Shown here: positions 1 to 4,363 of the stretch, in pieces
Layout of the letters: the number at the start of each line of letters is the position of its first letter
Position numbering within the stretch: position 1 is the stretch's first letter
Assembly (NCBI GenBank): GCA_947487095.1
Contig: CANKVI010000050.1
Location: forward strand, 1 to 7,077
From: Acidimicrobiaceae bacterium
GTDB taxonomy: Bacteria; Actinomycetota; Acidimicrobiia; Acidimicrobiales; Ilumatobacteraceae
Length of the DNA stretch: 7,077 nucleotides
Reading direction: 5' to 3'
Notes under the pieces: model-generated
The model's input: only the letters and a program-made list of their open reading frames with translations
What the model was told of the DNA's origin: nothing
Database searches by the model: none
Made by a program: the position numbers and the translations under genes

Positions 1-14
1 GCCGAAGCCCAACC
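1..14 (-). terminator. Possible intrinsic terminator, cut by the window edge
   Basis: Downstream of the FAS1 gene, the minus strand reads GGTTGGGCTTCGGC up to the edge of the window. This looks like the 5' arm (GGTTGGGC) of a hairpin with a UUCG tetraloop closed by C-G, a very stable loop common in terminators. Only two base pairs of the stem are visible, because the 3' arm would lie outside the window. It starts about 20 nt after the FAS1 stop codon, where a terminator would be expected. This is an inference and needs the neighbouring sequence. Confidence 0.3.
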
Positions 15-33
15 ACCTCACCGTTACTTGTAT

Positions 34-567
34 CTAGAGTGATGCAAGATCAACTGTTGGTGGAACAAGCACCTTGTCGATGACGTGAATGACGCCATTG
101 CTTGCCTCAACGTCTGCAGCGATCACCGTTGCATCGTTCACCATTACGCCGCTCATTGTGTCCAATGCCAACGTCGAACCTTCGACTGTTGGTGCATCAC
201 CTGCAGTTACGTCGGTTGACATTACTTTTCCAGCCACTACGTGGTAGGTGAGGATTGAAGTAAGCACAGCAATGTTTTCTGGCAAGAGCAACTTCTCGAG
301 CAAGCCTGCTGGCAATGCTGCGAATGCTTCGTCATTTGGTGCGAAAACTGTGAATGGACCTTCACCCTGAAGTGTCTCTACCAAGCCTGCTGCACTAAGT
401 GCTGCTACGAGGGTGCTGAATCCTTCGGTGCTGCTTGCAACGGCAACAATGTCGTTTGCTGCAACTTCTTCCATCACCGTTGTATCTACAACTTCTGTTG
501 ATGCATCACTGCCGCAAGCGACTAGTGAAATGCTCGCCACAAGTGCGAGTGCAAGTACTTTTTTCAT
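34..567 (-). CDS. FAS1 (fasciclin) domain lipoprotein
   Basis: A 177-residue secreted protein with one FAS1 domain, a fold used in adhesion and extracellular matrix proteins. The N-terminus is a lipoprotein signal: MKK, a hydrophobic stretch, then lipobox L15-V-A-C18. The mature protein should therefore be anchored by a lipid on Cys18. Residues 19-37 form an acidic, Thr-rich linker. The FAS1 domain spans about 38-172, with the H1 motif ([11 protein letters not shown], 72-82), the Tyr-His pair (108-109) and the H2 segment ([13 protein letters not shown], 157-169), so it is complete. The ATG start is firm: AAGGAG lies 9 nt upstream at 577-582, and the signal peptide begins there. The stop is TAG. 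It is separated from azlD by 145 bp, so it probably has its own promoter. Small single-domain FAS1 lipoproteins occur widely in actinobacteria, but the ligand is not predictable. Confidence 0.95.
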   Translation of the reverse strand: MKKVLALALVASISLVACGSDASTEVVDTTVMEEVAANDIVAVASSTEGFSTLVAALSAAGLVETLQGEGPFTVFAPNDEAFAALPAGLLEKLLLPENIAVLTSILTYHVVAGKVMSTDVTAGDAPTVEGSTLALDTMSGVMVNDATVIAADVEASNGVIHVIDKVLVPPTVDLASL

Positions 568-568
568 T

Positions 569-582
569 AAGGGGATCTCCTT
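569..582 (-). promoter_or_regulatory. FAS1 ribosome binding site inside a near-palindrome
   Basis: The minus strand reads AAGGAGATCCCCTT, ending one base before the ATG. It contains a strong Shine-Dalgarno (AAGGAG, 577-582). The 14-mer is a palindrome except for one mismatched pair, so AAGG can pair with CCTT across a six-base loop. That could partly mask the ribosome site, or the symmetry could be an operator. The ribosome-binding role is well supported; any regulatory role is a guess. Confidence 0.7.
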
Positions 583-590
583 GATTTAAC

Positions 591-609
591 GCGTGGGACT
601 TTCCCACGC
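591..609 (-). promoter_or_regulatory. Perfect 8-bp inverted repeat in the FAS1 leader
   Basis: The plus strand reads GCGTGGGACTTTCCCACGC, with arms at 591-598 and 602-609 matching perfectly around a 3-nt loop. It ends 8 nt upstream of the FAS1 Shine-Dalgarno. No T-run follows on either strand, so it is a poor terminator. It could be an mRNA 5' stem-loop or a protein-binding palindrome. Upstream on the minus strand, GGAATC (630-625), a 16-nt spacer and CGTG (608-605) resemble an ECF-sigma promoter, in which case the repeat would overlap the -10 region. TAACTT at 672-667 is an alternative housekeeping -10, giving a leader of about 90 nt that contains the hairpin. The rest of 568-712 shows nothing clear. 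The repeat itself is certain; its role is not. Confidence 0.5.
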
Positions 610-712
610 AACAAGAATCGTCTAGATTCCACCCTTTTGTGATGTCACGCTCCAAGAATTCACTCAAAGTTAAGGGATAACCGTCACACCCACTTATGCG
701 ACCTTTAGCCAG

Positions 713-1018
713 TTAAGCCATACGCAGAAACGCCGTTGTTGCGGCAGCGAGGACGACTACAACAATGAGTGGCAGTTTTCGCCAAGCAGCAAGCACTGCG
801 ACCAGCAATCCAACTGCACGCTCATCAATTGCAATTGATTGTGCATCAGTGAATGTGCCATTGAGCACCATGGCTCCCAGCAGTGCAGCCGGAATCAGCA
901 TGAGACATCGCGACATCGCATCGGGCAATGTGCGCGAACCAACAACAACAAATCCGAGCATTTTGAGTGCATAAGCACCCGCCGATAGCCAGATCACGAG
1001 CGTCCATGACATATTCAC
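713..1018 (-). CDS. azlD: AzlD, small subunit of a branched-chain amino acid exporter
   Basis: A 101-residue hydrophobic protein with about three to four membrane segments (roughly 7-27, 36-54, 66-78 and 82-98) and the conserved AzlD-type segment Leu-Pro-x-x-(x)-Arg near 31-37. AzlD proteins are about 100 residues and work with AzlC to export branched-chain amino acids, as in the azlBCD system of Bacillus subtilis; related pairs such as YgaZH export valine. The start is a GTG whose bases overlap the TGA of azlC (GTGA, 4-bp overlap), typical of translational coupling; an ATG two codons later is an alternative. Assignment rests as much on the adjacent azlC as on its own short sequence. The stop TAA at 713-715 has no convincing terminator after it. 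Confidence 0.88.
   Translation of the reverse strand: MNMSWTLVIWLSAGAYALKMLGFVVVGSRTLPDAMSRCLMLIPAALLGAMVLNGTFTDAQSIAIDERAVGLLVAVLAAWRKLPLIVVVVLAAATTAFLRMA
824..839. repeat. 16-bp perfect palindrome inside azlD
   Basis: ATCAATTGCAATTGAT reads identically on both strands. It encodes the Ser-Ile-Ala-Ile-Asp stretch of AzlD. A 16-bp perfect palindrome has roughly a one-in-ten chance of arising somewhere in a window this size. Codon use here also favours CAATTG, so it is probably incidental. Confidence 0.35.
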
Positions 1019-1698
1019 GCCGAAGCCTGTGCTCGCTGTGGTTTAACACCCACGAAAATTGCAAGTCCCGAAGCCAAAATAGGAAGCCCAACTGGCAGAA
1101 AGGGTGCAAGCACCACACTGAGCAATCCTCCAACTGCTGCCGCAATGCGGCCGTTTTTTGTTCGTAGATGCGGGACCAACATCGTTATGTAGGCAGCCGT
1201 AAATCCAACATCAAGACCGTAGGTATGAGGGTCAATCGAACCACCAAGTACTGCGCCAATCAGCGTTCCTAAGTTCCACAGAGTGAACAATGCAATCGCG
1301 GTTGTCCAAAACGCAATCTTTTGTAATCGCGGGTTTGTTTGCGCCGTCATCATTGCTGTGGTTTCGTCGATAACAAAGTGCGCTGCAAGAAGCCGCTTGC
1401 TCAACGACTCTCCAAAATATGGTGACAACGCCAAGCCGTATACGCCATTGCGAGCTGCCAACAACAGACCACTCCCCAAAGCCGCCGAAACAGTTCCGCC
1501 TGTTGAAATGATTGACATTGCCGACATCTGTGACGCGCCAGTAAATGCAAAGAAACTCAATGCGCATGTTTGCCACACGCTGGCACCAGCGCCAACAGCA
1601 AGAACACCAAACGCAAGTGCAAACACCCCAACTGCGCCACTAAGCGCAAGTGCAGAAGTGACTACAGGGCGAATATCTGGCTCAATACGCAACTTCAT
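1015..1698 (-). CDS. azlC: AzlC, large subunit of a branched-chain amino acid exporter
   Basis: A 227-residue polytopic inner-membrane protein. AzlC family signatures are visible: the F-T-G-A-S-Q-M segment (52-58), the Ala-Arg-Asn...Tyr-Gly motif (82-88), the F-V-I-D-E-T stretch (108-113), and alternating hydrophobic segments, with membrane spans roughly at 13-36, 45-62, 70-92, 130-152, 163-176 and 186-217. Length is normal for the family (about 220-240). With AzlD it should form a two-component exporter that removes surplus branched-chain amino acids. The ATG start is 6 nt after the meaB stop with no good Shine-Dalgarno close by, so translation probably depends on coupling to meaB. The 3' end overlaps azlD by 4 bp. 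The exact amino acid exported cannot be read from sequence. Confidence 0.93.
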   Translation of the reverse strand: MKLRIEPDIRPVVTSALALSGAVGVFALAFGVLAVGAGASVWQTCALSFFAFTGASQMSAMSIISTGGTVSAALGSGLLLAARNGVYGLALSPYFGESLSKRLLAAHFVIDETTAMMTAQTNPRLQKIAFWTTAIALFTLWNLGTLIGAVLGGSIDPHTYGLDVGFTAAYITMLVPHLRTKNGRIAAAVGGLLSVVLAPFLPVGLPILASGLAIFVGVKPQRAQASA

Positions 1699-1704
1699 TT
1701 TTGC

Positions 1705-2667
1705 TTACGCGCCGATGCCCTTCAGCATGTCATCGGCAGCCGCCCATGGGTCAACCGTGTGATTGAGCACTTGTTGTTCAAGGCCATCCCACTTTTCGCC
1801 CGTACAAATTTCGCGAGCACGCAGCTCAAGCCGACGCTCAACAATTGCGCGCAACTCTTCACGCAACCGAAACGACCTGCGTTGTGCAAGTTTTCCACTT
1901 GACATGATGAATTCGCGATGCGCCAGCACTGTGTTCCACAATTCGGAAACACCTTCACCCGACACTGCTGAAGTTTGCAGAATTGGTGGACGCCAATCGT
2001 CGTGACCAATGTCTGACAGGTCGAGCATCTGCTCTAGGTCGCGACGTGTTTCGTCTGCACCTTTGCGGTCTGCTTTGTTGATCACGAAAATGTCTGCGAT
2101 CTCCATGAGGCCAGCTTTGTTTGCCTGTACCGAGTCGCCCCAACCTGGGTTCACTACAACAACCGTGGTGTCGGCTTTGCCCGCAATTTCAACTTCCACC
2201 TGACCAACGCCAACAGTCTCCACCAAAATCCACGGACATCCAACAGCATCCAGCAAGTGAATTGCTTCGCTTGTTGCCAGCGACAGACCGCCTAAATGCC
2301 CACGCGTTGCCATGCTGCGAATAAACACGCCAGCATCAGTTGCGTGATCTTGCATGCGCACGCGATCTCCAAGAATGGCACCACCAGTAAATGGTGACGA
2401 CGGGTCAATTGCGAGCACTGCAACTTTTGTATCGCTCGCACGTAAGTGACCAATAGTTGCACTCGTGAGCGTGCTCTTTCCAGCGCCAGGTGCTCCGGTA
2501 ATTCCTACGGTGTAGCCACTTCCACTTTTTGGGTATGTGAGACGCGCAATGGTTCGCGCATCTTCTCCGCCGCGTTCAATGAGCGACAACAACCGAGCAA
2601 GCGCACCACGATCCCCTGCAACAGCCAATTCGAATAGCTGCAAAGGATCTGTAATGCGTTGCGTCAC
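1705..2667 (-). CDS. meaB: MeaB/ArgK-family G3E GTPase, mutase chaperone
   Basis: A 320-residue cytoplasmic GTPase of the MeaB/MMAA (formerly ArgK) group of G3E metallochaperones. These proteins gate B12 loading and protect methylmalonyl-CoA mutase or related acyl-CoA mutases. Visible motifs in order: an N-terminal helical region (8-35); Walker A G58-A-P-G-A-G-K64-S65-T66; the switch segment D88-P-S-S-P-F-T-G-G-A-I-L-G-D-R (88-102); I-R-S-M-A-T-R-G-H-L-G-G (116-127); E150-T-V-G-V-G-Q; P174-G-W-G-D-S-V-Q-A-N-K-A-G; the base-recognition motif N197-K-A-D200; and the C-terminal dimerisation arm (260-320). All G-domain motifs are intact. The start is GTG, three bases after the nifU stop (TAAGGCGTG), so it is translationally coupled. 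No mutase subunit gene is in the window, so the client is unknown; methylmalonyl-CoA mutase is the default guess, with isobutyryl- or ethylmalonyl-CoA mutase as alternatives. Confidence 0.95.
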   Translation of the reverse strand: MTQRITDPLQLFELAVAGDRGALARLLSLIERGGEDARTIARLTYPKSGSGYTVGITGAPGAGKSTLTSATIGHLRASDTKVAVLAIDPSSPFTGGAILGDRVRMQDHATDAGVFIRSMATRGHLGGLSLATSEAIHLLDAVGCPWILVETVGVGQVEVEIAGKADTTVVVVNPGWGDSVQANKAGLMEIADIFVINKADRKGADETRRDLEQMLDLSDIGHDDWRPPILQTSAVSGEGVSELWNTVLAHREFIMSSGKLAQRRSFRLREELRAIVERRLELRAREICTGEKWDGLEQQVLNHTVDPWAAADDMLKGIGA

Positions 2668-2670
2668 GCC

Positions 2671-2901
2671 TTAAACCGCCACAACCTCGGTTACACCGTC
2701 TACACGATCGCGCATGATGCGTTCAATTCCGGCTTTCAAGGTTTGATCGGATGCAGGGCACGTTCCACATGCGCCAACAAGAGTCACTTTCACGATCCCC
2801 GTGGCTTCATCAACTTCCTTCAAAACAATGTCGCCACCGTCGGCTTGCAACGCTGGGCGGATCACTTCGATGGTTTCTTCAACCTGTTGTTGCATGCTCA
2901 C
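2671..2901 (-). CDS. NifU C-terminal (Nfu-type) iron-sulfur cluster protein
   Basis: A 76-residue stand-alone NifU C-terminal domain, as in Nfu proteins that carry and deliver Fe-S clusters. It has the helical V-E-E-T-I-E-V-I-R-P-A-L motif followed by Q-A-D-G-G-D (about 7-24), then the cluster ligands in G-A-C45-G-T-C48-P-A-S, then the T-L-K-A-G-I-E helix. Start choice: an upstream TTG at 2913 would add four residues, but GTG at 2901-2899 has GGAG exactly six bases upstream (2911-2908) and matches the family N-terminus; ATG at 2895 is also possible. It is first in the run nifU-meaB-azlC-azlD. Its -10-like element (2936-2931, minus strand) would give a leader of about 23 nt. There is no SufU/IscU-type domain, so it is a carrier rather than a full scaffold. 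Function is confident; the client is unknown. Confidence 0.92.
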   Translation of the reverse strand: MSMQQQVEETIEVIRPALQADGGDIVLKEVDEATGIVKVTLVGACGTCPASDQTLKAGIERIMRDRVDGVTEVVAV

Positions 2902-2907
2902 TGAGTA

Positions 2908-2911
2908 CTCC
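2908..2911 (-). promoter_or_regulatory. Ribosome binding site that sets the nifU start
   Basis: GGAG on the minus strand, six bases before GTG (2901-2899). It lies inside the reading frame if the upstream TTG is used, which argues for the GTG as the true start. Confidence 0.55.
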
Positions 2912-2929
2912 AATTCATCTTCAGTCCTC

Positions 2930-2936
2930 TACGATA
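2930..2936. promoter_or_regulatory. Overlapping divergent -10 elements (bidirectional promoter)
   Basis: The plus strand reads TACGATA. TACGAT (2930-2935) is a TAnnnT -10 hexamer for the small membrane protein, and its last base is six bases before the GTG at 2942, which places the predicted transcription start on the start codon itself. The reverse complement starts TATCGT (2936-2931), also TAnnnT, facing the nifU operon. No clear -35 is visible in either direction, common in actinobacterial leaderless promoters. Two divergent genes 40 bp apart must be served from here. Confidence 0.5.
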
Positions 2937-2941
2937 CGGGG

Positions 2942-3100
2942 GTGCTTGCTCACCAAGGTGGTTGGGATGAAATCCTGCTCGTTGCAGGACCAATTCTCGT
3001 GATTGTGCTCGTGCTTTGGAAGGCAACTCAGCGCGCTGAGCGCATTGCCGCGAAGCGCATTGCCGATTCGGCTGAAGCCTCAGCTACGAACGCCGAGTAA
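2942..3100 (+). CDS. Small single-span membrane protein, unknown function
   Basis: A 52-residue protein I cannot assign to a named family, though short proteins of this shape (Gly-Gly-Trp-Asp-Glu before one membrane span) seem to recur in actinobacteria. Residues 1-10 are a short polar head (L-A-H-Q-G-G-W-D-E). Residues 11-26 are a membrane helix (I-L-L-V-A-G-P-I-L-V-I-V-L-V-L-W). Residues 27-42 are a strongly basic Ala-rich helix with K27, R31, R34, K38 and R39, followed by an acidic Ala/Ser tail. The positive-inside rule predicts N-terminus out, C-terminus in the cytoplasm. The frame is open upstream to 2801, but that part overlaps nifU and is low quality. GTG at 2942 fits a leaderless mRNA, with TACGAT six bases before. 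The 3' end overlaps the end of murA by 17 bp. Coding status is likely but not proven. Confidence 0.72.
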   Translation: MLAHQGGWDEILLVAGPILVIVLVLWKATQRAERIAAKRIADSAEASATNAE

Positions 3101-4340
3101 TCCGGGCCCCAAGGGCCGTCAATCGACCAACCAGGTCGTCGTACCCGCGATCAATGTGATGGATGTCGCTCACAATGGTTTGCCCAGTTGCAACCAAGCC
3201 AGCCACAACTAGCGCAGCGCCAGCGCGGATATCTGGGGCATTCACCGGTGCACCAACAAGCTGTTCCACTCCGCGCACGACAGCATGATGCCCATCAATA
3301 CGCACGTCGGCACCAAGTTTCATTAACTCATCGACGTAACGAAAACGACCTGGGTACAAATTCTCGGTAGCAATTCCGGTTCCATCCGAAACCGCCAACA
3401 TGCCAACGAGCAGTGGCTTGTAATCGGTGGCAATTCCTGGGTACGGAAGTGTTGCGAAATCGATTGCTCGCAATCGACCTTGGCAACTCACATGCAAACC
3501 GTCTTGCTGTGGGGTGATACCCACACCCATTTCAGAGAAGCGATTGATCAGCATTTCCATGTGCTCTGCGCGTGCTCCGCGAACGAATACATTGCCGCGA
3601 GTTACTGCAACTGCAGAGATGTATGTAGCCGCCTGCACGCGGTCATTCACCACTTCGTGATCCGTTGAGTGCAATTGATTTGGCCTCACGCCAGTGATGG
3701 AGAGTCGGTCAGTACCAATTCCTGATATGACTGCACCCATGTCAACAAGCATGTTGCACAAGTCGACAATTTCTGGCTCCCGCGCAGCGTTATCAATAAC
3801 TGTCACGCCATTAGCCAAGACCGCAGCTGTCAAAATGTTTTCGGTTGCGCCAACACTTGGAAACTTCAGTTCAATTGACGCACCTTGCAATTCTTTCGCT
3901 GTAGCGCGAATGCCTTCTTTACTCAATTCAAACTTGGCGCCCATCGCCTCTAAACCCATTACGTGCAAATCAATTGGTCGCGAACCAAAGTCATCGCCAC
4001 CAGGCATTGCAATATCCGCACTGCCGTACCGGCCTAGAAGAGGCCCCAGCACGTTGATTGATGCACGAATTCGGTCTACGTATTCAAAAGGAGCAATTGG
4101 TGTGATGTTTCCCGAGTTGGTCAGCACCAGTTCGTGTGTGCCAATTCTTTTTGACTGCACTCCAAGGGCTCGCAACAGATCGCACATGGTGTCAACATCG
4201 GCAATGTCAGGAACATTGGTCAGGCGGTATTCGCCTTCAGCCAACAGGGTGACGGCCATCAGCTTGAGAACCGAATTCTTGGCTCCCGGAACCTGAACCT
4301 CGCCCCGAAGCGCTTCGGAATGCTCAACGACAATCTGCAT
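3084..4340 (-). CDS. murA: UDP-N-acetylglucosamine 1-carboxyvinyltransferase (MurA)
   Basis: The first committed enzyme of peptidoglycan synthesis: it transfers enolpyruvate from PEP to UDP-GlcNAc in the cytoplasm. It is 418 residues from the ATG at 4340, close to the E. coli length of 419. A TTG at 4370 would add ten residues, but the family N-terminus begins at the ATG, and the TTG would overlap the divergent MFS start. Visible sites (numbered from the ATG): G-A-K21-N22 for substrate binding; the catalytic loop P-G-G-D116-D-F-G-S-R121-P-I-D-L-H; P-G-I-A-T-D306; T-E-N near 325; and H-I-D-R398-G-Y. These line up with E. coli K22, C115, R120, D305 and R397. Position 116 is Asp rather than Cys, as in Mycobacterium tuberculosis, which predicts fosfomycin insensitivity. 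The motif after D306 reads YKPL where E. coli has MQAQ. The stop TAG overlaps the end of the small plus-strand gene. Confidence 0.97.
   Translation of the reverse strand: MQIVVEHSEALRGEVQVPGAKNSVLKLMAVTLLAEGEYRLTNVPDIADVDTMCDLLRALGVQSKRIGTHELVLTNSGNITPIAPFEYVDRIRASINVLGPLLGRYGSADIAMPGGDDFGSRPIDLHVMGLEAMGAKFELSKEGIRATAKELQGASIELKFPSVGATENILTAAVLANGVTVIDNAAREPEIVDLCNMLVDMGAVISGIGTDRLSITGVRPNQLHSTDHEVVNDRVQAATYISAVAVTRGNVFVRGARAEHMEMLINRFSEMGVGITPQQDGLHVSCQGRLRAIDFATLPYPGIATDYKPLLVGMLAVSDGTGIATENLYPGRFRYVDELMKLGADVRIDGHHAVVRGVEQLVGAPVNAPDIRAGAALVVAGLVATGQTIVSDIHHIDRGYDDLVGRLTALGARITRRS
3103..3118 (+). terminator. GC-rich stem-loop after the small membrane protein gene
   Basis: CGGGCCCCAAGGGCCG begins three bases after the plus-strand stop codon. 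GGCCC (3105-3109) and GGGCC (3113-3117) pair perfectly around a 3-nt loop, and a bulged form gives six pairs. No T-run follows, so it would be a tractless terminator, as often proposed in actinobacteria. It lies inside the last codons of murA, so codon choice could also explain it. Confidence 0.3.
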
Positions 4341-4349
4341 GACGCAATC

Positions 4350-4357
4350 AGTATGCT
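4350..4357. promoter_or_regulatory. Overlapping divergent -10 elements between murA and the MFS gene
   Basis: The plus strand holds TATGCT (4352-4357), a good TAnnnT -10. Exactly six bases separate it from the GTG start of the MFS gene at 4364, predicting a leaderless mRNA. On the minus strand, CATACT (4355-4350) is a weaker -10 facing murA, nine bases before its ATG; murA has no Shine-Dalgarno, so its leader is predicted to be absent or only a few bases. Only 23 bp separate the two start codons, so both promoters must overlap the opposite gene. Confidence 0.45.
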
Positions 4358-4363
4358 CGCGCA

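Noticed and set aside
639..648. GTGATGTCAC, a short GTGA-N2-TCAC inverted repeat that recalls a CRP-type half-site pair.
   Set aside because: The spacing is 2 rather than 6 bases, and four-base arms are expected by chance.
673..696. Bulged stem (TAAG...CTTA) after azlD as a terminator.
   Set aside because: About six weak pairs with a bulge and a large loop, and no U-tract follows.
2801..2941. Upstream extension of the small membrane protein to an ATG at 2801.
   Set aside because: This part is antisense to nifU, its translation is low-complexity Ser/Cys-rich, and the promoter and leaderless GTG fit a start at 2942.
3460..3477. Inverted repeat TCGATTGCTCGCAATCGA inside murA.
   Set aside because: It lies in conserved coding sequence, the 2-nt spacer is too short for a normal hairpin, and one such repeat is not surprising in a window this size.
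3694..4296. A 200-codon plus-strand open frame opposite murA.
   Set aside because: It is antisense to a clear MurA frame, its translation shows no domain or membrane pattern, and it has no promoter or ribosome site. It is a shadow frame.
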